Assembly (NCBI GenBank): GCA_963965975.1
Contig: OZ014417.1
Span: 620,001-684,000 of the forward strand
DNA from: Xestospongia bergquistia
Lineage: Eukaryota > Porifera > Demospongiae > Haplosclerida > Petrosiidae
DNA length: 64,000 nucleotides
Direction: 5' to 3'
Each line of letters begins with the position of its first letter. Within the stretch, counting starts at the first letter, position 1. The notes under the pieces are model-generated. The model had not been told where the DNA came from. It was given only the letters and a program-made list of their open reading frames with translations, and searched no databases. This document shows, in pieces, positions 29,777 through 42,100 of this stretch. The position numbers and the translations under genes are program-made.

Positions 29777-32700
29777 TTATGCATGTAAATCCTAAATAAC
29801 CAATACAAGTAATCAATTATAATTGTAATATGACTTACTTTTAATGATCTTCCTTTAGTTTCTATTGGTAGTAATAATGATAATACTGCTAAAATCAATG
29901 ATGACCCAATATATAATGATAAAGTTGCATAATCACTTATGGGAAATAGAGCCTAAATGAGCAGGAAATGGAGAGGATTACACTCTGTCTCATTTACATC
30001 TTAACTTGCTGACCTGAGCAAAAAATGGCGTCACTAATGCTCCTATACGAGCAGCTGATGTCATAACTCCCATTGCTATTCCTCGTACTTTGGTAGGAAA
30101 TACCTCTGGAGTGTATACGTAAACAGCTTGAAACACACCAGTAGCAAACCCTCTAGCACCAAACAAAAATACAGTCAGCCATATTCTAGAGAAATGAAAA
30201 AAAAATTAAGTTATGACAAATTCATCCTTTGACTTACTCAGGGACACAAATTAGTAATAATCCAAAAAATAATGCCGTTCCCACAAACTCAACAGACATA
30301 GTAATCTTACGTCCAATTAACTCAATAATAATTAATGTAATTATAATACCGGGAAACTCTGCAGCTGACGTCCAGACAATATGAGTATAAAAGGAAGTCG
30401 TCAAGTTTTGACAACCTGTACTTAGATCAGATCGATTTTTACCTGAATAATAAAATAATCAGGTATTATGTAAAGACAATGCATCTTACCGCAATGAGGA
30501 TCATATCCTGATTCTAATATAGTAGTTGTTAATAGGACAGCACCATAGTACAACCAGGCACATCCCAACCTTATAATAAGCAAATATAACAATGGATAAG
30601 TGGATTGACAATATAATTTACCAAATAAACAACAGAAGAACTGATGTCTTCCACATACCACCAGTAAACAGAACAGTAAGATCACGTCCAACTTTTTTAG
30701 CAGCTTGTATAGCATTTGCCTAACAAACAGTCATATGATACAGTAGTAATGGTCACAATACAGTCACATGATCATCACATGATACAGTAGTAATGGTGCA
30801 CCATACAATCACATGATCATCACATGTACAGAGTAACCATACCTTCAATTTAGTCAAACGTGTACCATTAACTTCAGCTGGATAAACAGAATAAGTTGGA
30901 GAATGGTGTTCTCTCCCGTTTAGTAATGGAGCCTCTTCAGGAGACATTCTATTCTCATTATTATCTGGTAAGTTCTCACTCAAAGATGACTCTAATGAAC
31001 AAAATGATCATATTTGATTACACAACATTCCTTACCTGTAGAATAGTGTACTGAGGGATTGTCTTCGACTGATGTATGTTCCTCTTCCAATCTCTCCTTT
31101 TCTTCTTGAGAAACAAGACGACCCTGTAAAGGAAACAGGTTTGACTAGATGACCACACCTACTCCAGAGTAACTTACAATAGGAGGACTTTTAAAGTTTA
31201 ACCGAGCAATATGCTTAATCACCTCTTCTCCTTTTTTAACTTTACCACGAGACACATAATATCTGGCAGACTCAGGAACAACCTATACTCAAAGAACATT
31301 TAAGGACACTGTCTATATCAGGATAATAGTCTTGTACAATTACTTTAGTCTATTGTTGAGGACAAACTCTCTGCTTCCATATAATTAAACTACTTTGTGC
31401 ATTAATTGTTAGGGTTTAACTCACAAGGAAGAAAAACAAAACTAAAGCTAATGGTAATGCGCTCAATCCGACATATATTCTCCAATTAATGTGGTTATAT
31501 ACAGTAGAGGTTTCTATTGGATCTGGGACTAGAGAATGTTGATGTCATATGATAGTCATATGATAGTCATGTGATTTACCATTTGGTATTACAGCAAGGG
31601 CTAGCAAAGCAGCAAAGACACTTCCAACAGCCCACCATAACTCCAAGAGAACAATACAGACACCACGGACTTTCTTTGGAAGAAATTCAACATAATAAGT
31701 AACCCTGTGTATAAAAAATGTTTCATTAAATGATCTACTATTACTTAATCCATATGTCCATCAATTCATTTGTCCCATTTCTTACGCCTGAGCACTTCCT
31801 CCAATACCAAAACCAGCCAGACATCGAAATAATAGTAATGTTCCATAATTAGGAGCAATAGCACTGGCTAGTCCAAATAACAATATAACAATATCAACTA
31901 TTAGCAATGTCTAATATGGAATAGGATCACATGATAATCATGTGACATTATTGTACTAACTTTTTTTCTCCCAACAACATCGGCAATTGCTCCCCAAAAA
32001 AGACCACCAATAAAGAAACCAACAAATACAACCTATACAATGGTATAATGGAGTAATGGTACATTGGTATAATGGAGTAATGGTACATTGGTATAATAGA
32101 GTAATGACACATTGGTATAATGGAGTAATGGTACATTGGTATAATGGAGTAATGACACATTGGTATAATGGAGTAATGGTACATTGGTATAATGGAGTAA
32201 TGGTACATTGGTATAATAGAGTAATGACACATTGGTATAATGGAGTAATGGTACATTGGTATAATGGAGTAATGGTACATTGGTATAATGGAGTAATGAC
32301 ACATTGGTATAATGGAGTAATGGTACATTGGTATAATGGAGTAATGGTATATTGGTACACTAATACATTGGTATAATGATATTATTGGTATATATTATGT
32401 ACTGAAGTGATCAAGGCTTCTTCCCAGTCACTTAAAAACCAGTCACATGTAACAATAGGAGATAATATTGATAACAACATCAATTCCATAGCATCTGATA
32501 TCTATAAAAAGGGGGAGGAGCCAAAGATGATATCATAACAATATCACACTTACCCATATCATACCAGCAAAAATTGTCACAACTATTTGAAAAGGTCCAA
32601 ACCCCATATAGTCAATAGCATCCTCTACTGTATACACATGATCTTCTGGTTCCCTGGCAAAAGTCCGTACTACATTATTTTCTTCAGATATAGATACATT

Positions 32701-32871
32701 TTTTGTTTGAACAAGTTCCACACGTTCAGATTCCTCTCTGTCTTTGTCTTCGTTGTCTGTTAGTTTGCCAATATCTTCTGATTCCAAATATCTCAATCCT
32801 TCAATATTGTCTTCCTTTTCTAGACCAGCAACTTCCTCTGAAGACAGCAGAGGAGATTCTTCTATATCCAT
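29777..32871 (-). CDS. SVOP: SVOP-like major facilitator transporter
   Basis: SVOP/SV2 proteins are 12-TM major facilitator carriers of vesicle membranes; substrates are poorly known. The ATG at 32871 opens an acidic cytosolic N terminus with a dileucine-like MDIEESPLL. Then comes the family signature DHVYTVEDAIDYMGFGPFQI and TM1. The conserved MFS loop, the WGAIADVVGRKK-type segment, lies near 31960-32010. The central loop (about 30840-31290) carries acidic/Ser stretches. The second half has GCAWLYYGAVLLTTTILESG (about 30490-30570), the AVYVYTPEVFPTKVRGIAMG segment (about 30060-30130), and LLLPIETKGRSLK then DLHA-stop. An intron at about 32036-32390 contains a 24-bp minisatellite. The end assumes splicing of a 46-bp terminal intron; reading through it would give a slightly longer tail. 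Confidence 0.87.
32041..32358. repeat. 24-bp minisatellite TGGTATAATGGAGTAATGGTACAT
   Basis: About 13 copies of a 24-bp unit with two variants (GGTACAT and GACACAT) in an SVOP-like intron. Because the unit is a multiple of three, long spurious open frames appear on both strands. Confidence 0.95.
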
Positions 32872-33054
32872 TGTTCTAAATAAATTTCGATATTACTTTT
32901 ATTGATGCATTACAATTCTTTTAATTAGAACCACCCATATTTGCTGCAGGCAGCCTACACAGTAAAGTAAGTATTGTAGTATAATGCTAATCTATTATTT
33001 ACTAACTCTCTCTCTCTCTCCCTTTCTCTAGTCATACATTACATATCAGTAAAT

Positions 33055-34027
33055 ATGTCGAGCACCAGGTCAGGAAAAGGAGCTAAACAGCGAACAGCTG
33101 TCAATACAACAGAAATGGCCGGCATGAGTACTAATGAAAAAATTCTAAAAGAATGCCATGATCTCTATATTGATGAAAAAAATGGTAACTAGCTAATGCA
33201 ATGATATGGTCTCATCCCCAGCCCTGCACAGTCCCAGAGGCATGTAGGTCTGGGGATGAGACTAGCATTGATAATTTCCTATGTCTGCAGGACTGGTTGC
33301 TCTGGGTCAGGAGGTAGGTCTCTCTTTGCTTCCTCCTCGTAAGAAAATAACAGTGCTTCTCCTTGGTAATCACTCAGCTGGCAAGAGTTCCTTTATTAAC
33401 TGGTAATGAGGTCTCATTCCCATAAATTCAATCTACATATGATCTGGGATTGGGGCTATAGAGAATCTACATGGATACTTTCATGTGACATACACATGAT
33501 TATCACATGATCAAACTAATTACAGGTACGTTGAGGAGCATGTACAGAAGACAGCAGTTGCCATAGAAACTCAAGGATTTGCTCTTATTACTAGCGGAAA
33601 GAAGAGAGAATCATTAACAGTTAGTTCTAAAATCTTATACCTTTTAACATCACCATTCTGTGTCTGTTAGGGTAATGCTACTCTCCATTTATTTCCTCAA
33701 TTCAGACAACTTGAAGACATGGAAGGTGAGGAGGACATTAGAACTTTAAAGATATCTTTCCTTCTCCTCCCCACATCAGGTGTTGTAGATTATTTGACTA
33801 CAGAGGTGTCCACCTCAAAACAAAAGAAATTTCCTTTTGTAATTTTTATTGACACACCTGGATTAGTTGATGGAGATATGAAGTATCCATTTGATGTTGA
33901 CAAAACTTTAATATGGTTAGGAGGTATTGCCGACCTTATTTTAGTTTTCTTTGATCCTCTGGGACAAGCATTATGTAAAAGGACTCTTGATATAGTAGGT
34001 GAGTATATAAAGAAAATATGATACTCT

Positions 34028-34066
<39 letters not shown>

Positions 34067-35728
34067 TCCTTTTTCCTTTCAGAACGTCTTAATGAAAGGC
34101 ACCCAGATCGTATTAGATTCTATCTTAGTAAGGCAGATACAGCTGGAACACAAGGTGACAGACAAAGAGTTCTTATGCAAATAACTCAAGAACTATGTAA
34201 GAGGCCAGGATTAAATAGAGCTGGATTTGATATGCCAACAATCTTTATACCTACAATAACAGAAAAGGTAGAAGATAGATCTATTCTCTTTGTCCATCTG
34301 CTCATCCATTCATCCATTTGTTCAGGCTCAATGTGAGAATCATTTGGAAGAAGTTTGTTCTGAAGTGGAGAAGACAATTAACAGAAATATACAAAATACA
34401 CTCAATACTTTAGAAAAAGATGCACAATCCATCGCCTCAAGATTTCACAAGAAGATGGAAGAGGACAGGTACAACTATATATATTATATTATTGCATACT
34501 ACATTACCTCATACTTATATACTACATTATTTCATTATTACATACTACATTACTTCATTATTACATACTACATTATTTCATTATTACATACTACATTATT
34601 TCATTATTGCATACTACATTATTTCATTATTGCATACTACATTATTTCATTATTGCATACTACATTATTTCATTATTGCATACTACATTACTTCATTATT
34701 GCATACTACATTACTTCATTATTACATACTACATTACTTCATTATTGCATACTACATTACTTCATTATTACATACTACATTATTTCATTATTGCATACTA
34801 CATTACTTCATTATTGCATACTACATTACTTCATTATTATATATTACATTGTTTCATACTACAACATTACATTCTACATTATTTCATATTTTTATATGCC
34901 TTATTACAAGCTACATTGTTTCATTATTACATACTTCATTATTTCATACCTCATTATTTCATACTATATTATTACATACATTATTACATATTTCATTATT
35001 AAATACTACACTATTTCATACTACATTATTACAATATTTCATTATTACGTTATTTCATACTTAGGAACAAGTCTCAGGCTAACAAACAAGTCAGATGGAA
35101 AGCCATTATATTCTATTTAATAAGTATATCTCTTCCTTTAATATATTCAGTGTTTCTTGCTGGAGATTGGGTATGTATTCATCCATTTATTAATTATTAA
35201 TTAATCATTTGTTTATCTATTTTTAATCTATCTTATTTATTAATTATTAGACTTCTGGTCGCAAGAAGAAGAATAGTTCTAATCATTCTATTGTTTTAGC
35301 TATTGTTTTATTAGTAGCTGTTGTTACATTCTTGATCGGCTACAGAATACATAGGTATTACTAACACATTATTAATACAACATTGACACAATACTAATGC
35401 AACATTGACACAATACTGATGCAACATTGACACAATACTAATGCAACATTGACACAATACTAATACAAAACAAATGCAATTGTGATCAGATGCTGATGCA
35501 AAGTTAATACATATTAAAATGTTTTTATTTTAGAATTAAACCCACTCTGAATCGCAAAGACAGAAATTCTATGAAAGAAAAAATAGCTTACATTGATGAT
35601 CTTGTCAAAAATCGTAAGGTTAGAAATTAAATTATATAATTACTATTTTTACTAGTTTTATTGTTCTCTAGTCTGTTTTGTATCAAGAATATCTTAGTCA
35701 AAGTGTGGCAGCTTTAGATCTGTTCTAA
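33055..35728 (+). CDS. Dynamin/EHD-like GTPase with C-terminal transmembrane segments
   Basis: A predicted large membrane GTPase of about 430 residues in about 11 exons. The start at 33055 gives MSSTRSGKGAKQRTAV. G1 is GNHSAGKSSFIN (about 33370-33400). G2 is a Thr in AIETQGFALIT. G3 is FIDTPGLVDGD (about 33843-33875). G4 is YLSKADT (about 34120-34140). The spacing and the GxxSAGKSS P-loop resemble the EHD/dynamin superfamily rather than Ras or septins. A helical region (NHLEEVCSEVEKTINRNIQN, about 34335-34395) follows. After the repeat-filled intron there are two hydrophobic segments: AIIFYLISISLPLIYSVFLA (about 35100-35160) and HSIVLAIVLLVAVVTFLIGY (about 35285-35345). A basic/helical tail ends SVAALDLF-stop. 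I cannot name a vertebrate orthologue. The TM pair suggests organelle membrane anchoring, as in mitofusin-type proteins, by inference only. Confidence 0.75.
34490..35060. repeat. 23-bp tandem repeat array filling a GTPase intron
   Basis: Many copies of a unit like CATACTACATTATTTCATTA plus 3 nt, diverging toward the right end. The array occupies nearly the whole intron before the exon starting near 35063. Confidence 0.95.
35373..35467. repeat. 22-bp tandem repeat AATGCAACATTGACACAATACT-type
   Basis: About four to five near-identical copies in the intron following the last membrane segment of the GTPase gene. Confidence 0.9.
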
Positions 35729-35870
35729 TGAGCAGCTGAAAGTTAGAATAATTTTCAATTTTTGAGATAGGTAATGATTTTTCAATTGAAATTCTTATAT
35801 AGAAATTGACTTGAACAACAACCCACTTTAAGATTTGTTTATTAATTGTAAAATAAAATAAAATATTGTT

Positions 35871-37157
35871 TTATCTTGTTGTGTGTTTGATCCATGCAGT
35901 GTGCAATCCATCTATAAAGAGACCATCTTTTTGACTCATTTCACCTCTCTCTCTAAGGATATAGCTGGAGAATGTAGAGTGTAAAGATGGAATAAATTGA
36001 TCGCTTTGAACACACACTAACTGTTCATATATACCCAGAACATCACGACGAACATTACGTGGAAATTTGGATAAATTTAGAGCATCAGTAAAATTAGATG
36101 CAAAATACAATTTGAAACCTGCTTTGATAACAGGTTTAAACCATTTCAAATGAGGCTCATCAGTTGCTACATATACTGGTACATCAATTGAAAATTTATT
36201 AGCTAGCATCTCAGCAATCCAGTCATCAGGAGTTAATTTTTTCGCTATATGTCCAATTCTTCGTACATGTATTGTATTGTAGGTATCTAGTTTAGCTCTA
36301 ACAGCATTAGCTAACATGTAAATGTGTTTTTTGTATCTGACATAATTTAGGATCCATTGCTGAGCTAACGTTGCTGCATGGAGCGTAGTAAATCGTATTT
36401 GTATACCAAACAAAGTCCCTTCCTCAAAATAGATGATGTCAGATGTATCATTAATTAAATCCGATACATATCTAATAATAGGGGCATTGTCGTTCTTTTC
36501 AGCTTCTTCCTTCTCTTTAATACATTTTTGTCTCCATCCTTTATTGGGTGCAAAGACTTGGTTATTCATGTAGTGTTTCTCTTGGTCGTTGCTAGGGTAT
36601 CTATCTACCCAGTAACCATAACCCATACTGTGACATACGCGATGCCAAGATAAGTTCTTTGAGTAAATTTGTAGGAATTTACGATGTGTTGTGTTCACCT
36701 CTACCACTGGTATTAGTTCTGACATGCGTTCTAAATCTAAAAATGTTGAAAGTGGCAACAAATTTGAGTGGGACATTTTGTTGTATGTTAGGTAGCCATA
36801 GCGACTATGCAAAGGTAGAGTCTGCTCCATTTTCTCACCAACAAGATGTGAGGAGAGTGGATGTACAATTAATGTTCTGTTTAATAGTTTAGCGAGTATA
36901 ACAGCAGCTTCAATGACAATTCTCTGATTATTCCATCCATTACCAGGAGGTTGATATGAAATATAACGATGAGAGTTGAATAATACAGTTTGTTTAGCAG
37001 CTCTACCAGATTGGAAACTTTGGTTTGAGACCACATAGTGTCCAGTCCTTCTCCATTCAACATATATTGAGCCTTTGACTAAATAGAAGATATATACAGT
37101 AATCAACAGGACACATGAGCTTGTACAATATGTAATATATTTTCTTAGTCCACCCAT
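35871..37157 (-). CDS. Intronless O-fucosyltransferase-like type II membrane protein
   Basis: Single-exon frame of 428 codons from the ATG at 37157. An upstream in-frame ATG at 37262 is possible, but the 37157 start places a short basic tail before the signal anchor. That anchor is a hydrophobic segment of about 20 residues (YITYCTSSCVLLITVYIFYL), giving type II Golgi/ER topology. The lumenal part has SYQPPGNGWNNQRIVIEAAV then LAKLLNRTLIVHP, the N-terminal GDP-fucose fold motif. IHVRRIGHI (central Arg), VPVYVATDEPHLKWF and SLHSTFSSYILRERGE fit the C-terminal O-FucT (PF10250-like) pattern. N-glycosylation sequons are present. The acceptor substrate is unknown. It is tail-to-tail with the GTPase gene (142 bp apart). 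Lack of introns, among intron-rich neighbours, suggests retroposition or lineage-specific expansion. Confidence 0.75.
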   Translation of the reverse strand: MGGLRKYITYCTSSCVLLITVYIFYLVKGSIYVEWRRTGHYVVSNQSFQSGRAAKQTVLFNSHRYISYQPPGNGWNNQRIVIEAAVILAKLLNRTLIVHPLSSHLVGEKMEQTLPLHSRYGYLTYNKMSHSNLLPLSTFLDLERMSELIPVVEVNTTHRKFLQIYSKNLSWHRVCHSMGYGYWVDRYPSNDQEKHYMNNQVFAPNKGWRQKCIKEKEEAEKNDNAPIIRYVSDLINDTSDIIYFEEGTLFGIQIRFTTLHAATLAQQWILNYVRYKKHIYMLANAVRAKLDTYNTIHVRRIGHIAKKLTPDDWIAEMLANKFSIDVPVYVATDEPHLKWFKPVIKAGFKLYFASNFTDALNLSKFPRNVRRDVLGIYEQLVCVQSDQFIPSLHSTFSSYILRERGEMSQKDGLFIDGLHTAWIKHTTR

Positions 37158-39145
37158 TTTGATGCACTGTACAATTTGGGGTGTGTCTCTTAATGTAAAA
37201 TTGCATATATATGTCTCAAGGGTAGTTGTTTTTTTAAATTTTTTATATAGAACTATACACATTTTAAACTTTCATTCATTTATTGTGGCTCTCTACTTTT
37301 TTAAAAAACATTTTTTCTCACTGGTAGTGGATGATCCATCAACCTGTCATGAAAATTTTGGTCCAGGTGCAAAATTTGGACCTAGGTCAAAATTTTGCAA
37401 CGAAAAAGTAATTTCGTCTTGCAATATTTGAACCCAAGGTTGTCAGACTGTAATAATTTGGCAAAGAGAAGTGGAATTTGACACATACAAATTGTTTTAT
37501 CATTTCTTAGGTTGTGTGTACTTAAGTGGAGAGCTTTAGCTAGCTGGTGAAGTTTTCAATGTAACAAAAAGCAATGTCACAAACTCACAGAAGAGAGAAG
37601 TTGGGAACCTGACTGAGGAAGCAATAAACTCAGGCCCATACCCAGGGCGGGGTGCAAAGAGTGCATGTCCACCCTCTTATCAAGGTTTAACTCAGATGAG
37701 TAAAAGTCATGCAAAGGTTTTTCAGTTGATTGAGTAATAGGCATGCATCTGATCAGAGAGGTGTAACTGTAATAAATTCACATCTTTCTGTATGCTGCAT
37801 GTATGCATGTACATGTACACAACCTGACTCATGCCACATGTGCACCCCCCTTTTCAAAAGTCTGCATACAGGCCTGAAACTACATAGAAAATGGAACTTA
37901 TGCCTCAGATTGTTCTGCTAACAGGAAGAGAAGCATTAGGAAAAAGGCTGGCAAACTAGTATTGAGAGGAGAAGTGTACTATGAGAAGAAGAGTACCAAG
38001 AGGAGGAAGACCGAGAAAAGTTACAAAATACACTTGTGTAACAAACTGCCAAAGATCAGGACATTAAGTTGTATTAAAAGTACCTGAATATCTTATACCT
38101 ACTGAAGAGAGATAAGATGAAGCCCCACCTCTCTCTTCACCTCCCCCTCCAGAAGGAAATTGACCCCTGTCCCTCGTTGTGACTGATAGTATAGTTTTAT
38201 TACTTCCAAAACCTATCTAACTGGTATTTTTAACTGCACAAAATCTGCAGTACATATAAAAAGAAACTAAAACAGTCATCATTGCCAGTGTGTTGTAGCA
38301 AGTTATGACCTATGGACTCTACGAATTAAATGCTGGAGTACAAAGTTGATACTTACCAGTTGACTCCTCCCACAATTACTTTAGACCCTAAATCACTTAG
38401 AAGTCACCTCGTTCTTGTCTTACAAACAAATCATATCCAGTGACACAACAATATAATTTACTGTCCTTTTATCTATCATTCCATTCATCCATTATACCAT
38501 TATATTCTAATATAGCATACACAATAGATCATGCTGACTCATTGTAAACTTATGCTTGAGTAATATCGGCTCCAAATAACTTACCACCATATTTACTCGC
38601 AGTTTATATGTTTCCATAGTTACACACCACACCCATTAAAGTAGCAGCTATAGAAGGCCTTGGTAAATGATAATAAATAAAACATGTATTATTTTACATG
38701 TAGAGTTGATGTTACATGTTATCAACATCAACTAATCTCTGATGATATGGACCTAGTACTTGATTTAATCCAATAGTCAGTGCTGGTATATTACAATGAC
38801 CTACATTTATTTTATATGATATTGAAGTGTGTCTGTTTTATGTTTAAGAGAGAGACTATTCACTTGTTCAAGATTGTCAGTTACTGGACATCATTTGAAA
38901 AGCTACATAATGATATATGTCAAAGTAATATTAGAAGGACAAATTTACATTTATTAATTAATGTAGGCGTGGTCAATTGTCAAGTACAGAAATTGACTTT
39001 TTCTAGAGAAGTGAATTATAAAAATTGTTAACTTTGTTAGAAGACAAAGAACTGGAAACTAAAGTATTTAATTAATAATTGACTTATTGGAATTTAAAAT
39101 AATTTATTTTTATTAAAAAATACAATAACAATAGTACAAAAATTA
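37158..39145. other. Gene-poor intergenic stretch, probable degraded transposons
   Basis: About 2 kb without a convincing gene. It holds the upstream region of the O-fucosyltransferase-like gene, a patch with GGACCTAGGTC (about 37330-37440) that resembles one near 45100, and a possible small inverted-repeat element at 37631-37876. Further AT-rich sequence follows. Short open frames here lack recognisable features. Confidence 0.5.
37631..37876. mobile_element. Possible degenerate hAT-like MITE
   Basis: The left end CAGGCCCATACCCAG and the inverted right end (CAGGCCTGTATGCAG read on the other strand) match at most positions. Both ends are followed by a GGGGTGCA-type stretch. Flanks share AAACT but no clean 8-bp target duplication. 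Confidence 0.45.
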
Positions 39146-42100
39146 CTAATAATTATCACGGAGCCAATTATCATTAACACACAAAGTCTTCAAACTATTA
39201 TTATTAACAACAACATTTTGTAATTGTTGTATACCAAATTTAGTAATATTAGTGCAGTCATCGAAATATAGATATTCTAATGTATTATTATTATTAATTA
39301 AATGAGAGAAATGTGGTATATCATTATCAGTAATGGTAGTATCATTATACAAGCGTAATTCCCTGATTGTTGTATTATTAGTTAGAGCTGTTGTTAGTAA
39401 TTGGTAAGTATTTGGTAAGAGAGGTGAGTAGGAAAGATATAGGTCCTTCATTGTTTTGTTATAAGTTATTACTTGTGATAGTTGACTGATACAGTTACTA
39501 TCAAAATGAGTGTTCACTATATTAAGTCCCCTCACTTGACATTCATTAATATCAGTTAATAGTGTTAGTAAACTTTGAGGAGATAATGTGTTGAGTTCAA
39601 TCCACCATGTTGTGTGTTGTCGTCTCTTTAATTGATGTATCACTTCTTTACATTCTACCACAGTAGATGAAGTAAGTGTAACACTATCACTAGTCCACTC
39701 AACTCTTCCAGTGTTTACTATAAATAAAACATAGTTACTATATAATATTTTACACACACAACAAATAGTTATACACACACTCTAACATGCTCAAATATGA
39801 TTGTCAAGGCCATAACTGATATTAGGTTACTATAACAACAATGTACAGAGATGAACGGATTCATTAATTACTTTGTCTGATTACTGATTATGTTGTTTCT
39901 GGAAAGTTGATTACAATTACGATTACAGGAAAATGTAATTGATTGTAATTGATTATGATTAGAATTGTAATTGGCCCCAACCATAATACATATATAGAGA
40001 GTTGAGGTACTGGGATCTCCTCCATTTATATTTTACAAATTGACTTTAAAAAATTATATTAACCCAATCATACAATGTAGTATTGAATTTAATGTCCTAG
40101 TTTATTTCCACATCATACTCAAGCTCTGAAGGTATCTTAAAGTAAACAATAACTCTATGTTAATTGGTACATGTGTAGGTATTATTATGACAGAGATCAT
40201 CATAGAGATTCACTATAGATTACTGAGAAATATTTGATAGTTGTATATATTATTACTGAGCTATCAGTGATGAATACTATTAGTCTATCTTACTTAATGT
40301 TGACAACAGATGTGATGATGAAAGCAACTAATGAAATAGACTTGTGTCCATTGAATTAATTTCACATGCAGCTGTTGTTTGTGAAATCATCCAAACTTAT
40401 CATGTGTTATAGTAATGTGCTGTATAACTTTAAGCTAGTACACACTTAACCTTAAACATTACTAAACTTATAATGACAGCTTACTTGGTAGTTCTTCATC
40501 ATCTAATGATTCTTGTCGGCTTTTTTCCTCATCTGTATCTTTTGATGTTAACTGAGTGATGATTTCATCTTTCTCTGTCAATTGAAGATTTAGTAAACTG
40601 ATCATCTCCAATAATATTGTAATCTCTTACATTTACAATACATGTATAATAAATTAATGTTATATGATGTATAGATAATGACTATAAAGAATGATACATT
40701 TTCTTTGACATTCCATTTCTAAAGCAGCTGAGTACTGTACTCAATGTGTCTTCTAAACAGTCCACTTTGTTATCTTTCCTGACATCTCATTAAATACCTA
40801 AATTTGGGGCCACATCAATGTAGTTACTATTGCTAACTACAACATTGTTTTAATAAAAATTAAGTAATTTTGTCTCTGTGAATATAATTAGATATTATAA
40901 TATAATGCCATCTATCAGATATCTGATGTAATACTACATGTGACTGACAAATCAAATTGCATATAAATTTCTATATCTTACTTTGACTAGTGATGTCATC
41001 ATCATCCACTTTGTCATCTGGTTCTTCTTGATTTAGTTTATTATTTGACGATAGCTCTTGTTTGCTAGCTAGTACCTCCTCAAACTTTTGACTCAACTGA
41101 GGATCATGACTGCTAATTTGATCACGTAACTGTATTACCTCAGACTGTAGAACTAAACACATTATATGATATAATAGAATATCTAGTAATTGTTTACTTT
41201 TCATGTTCTCCATCAACTGACTAATCTTTTCTTCTCTCTCCATTAACTGTAAAGTTAACAATGTTATCTTTTCTTGTAGCATCTCAATCTCTTCTTGTTT
41301 CTCTACTAATACTTTATCAGTAGCTATAGAACATAACCATATATAGTATGTACTACTAACAGTATTATAGCTCACTTTCTTTATATCTGGTTAACTTTTC
41401 GATCTCTAAGGTCTTTGCCTTACTCATTCTATCCAACAGTTTAATCTTCTCTATTTACATTAGGTACATAGTTATATCTCAATTAATATACATATACCTG
41501 ATAGAGTGTCAGTTGATGATTGATCTTGTGGTCCTTCTCTCTCCATACTGTGTGCTAGTACTAATAAAATATACACTTATAATACAATGCTAATTATCAT
41601 TAGCTAACAGTGTTGTTAAAAATAATTGTAACAACACTGTAAAAAATAATATGTCATTGTAACAACTAATTTGTAGCTTAAATGGAATAGTTACTATGGA
41701 ATATGAAATTCTTTTGTATTGCTCACTACGTAACTTGTTGGCATGTTGTTCCTTTACATACCAACCAAGTATACAATGAGTAATTCATGTAAATTCTACA
41801 TTCAGTAGTAATCCACTCATGTATAATTCATATAAATTCTACATTAAATAGTAATCCACTCATGTATAATTCATATAAATTCTACATTCAATAGTAATCC
41901 ACTCATGTATAATTCATATAAATTCTACATTCAATAGTAATCCACTCATGTATAATTCATATAAATTCTACATTCAATAGTAATCCACTCATGTATAATT
42001 CATGTAAATTCTACATTCAATAGTAATCCACTCATGTAAAATACAAACTAATTGTTAAAATGACATATTATTTTTTACAGTGAAAGGTAATATCAAGTTG

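Noticed and set aside
31948..32376. Open frames of 89-134 codons on both strands
   Set aside because: They are produced by a 24-bp minisatellite whose length is a multiple of three.
34420..35120. Long open frames (131-276 codons) rich in Tyr, Ile and His
   Set aside because: They run through a 23-bp tandem repeat inside an intron of the GTPase gene; three frames are open at once and none has non-repeat content.
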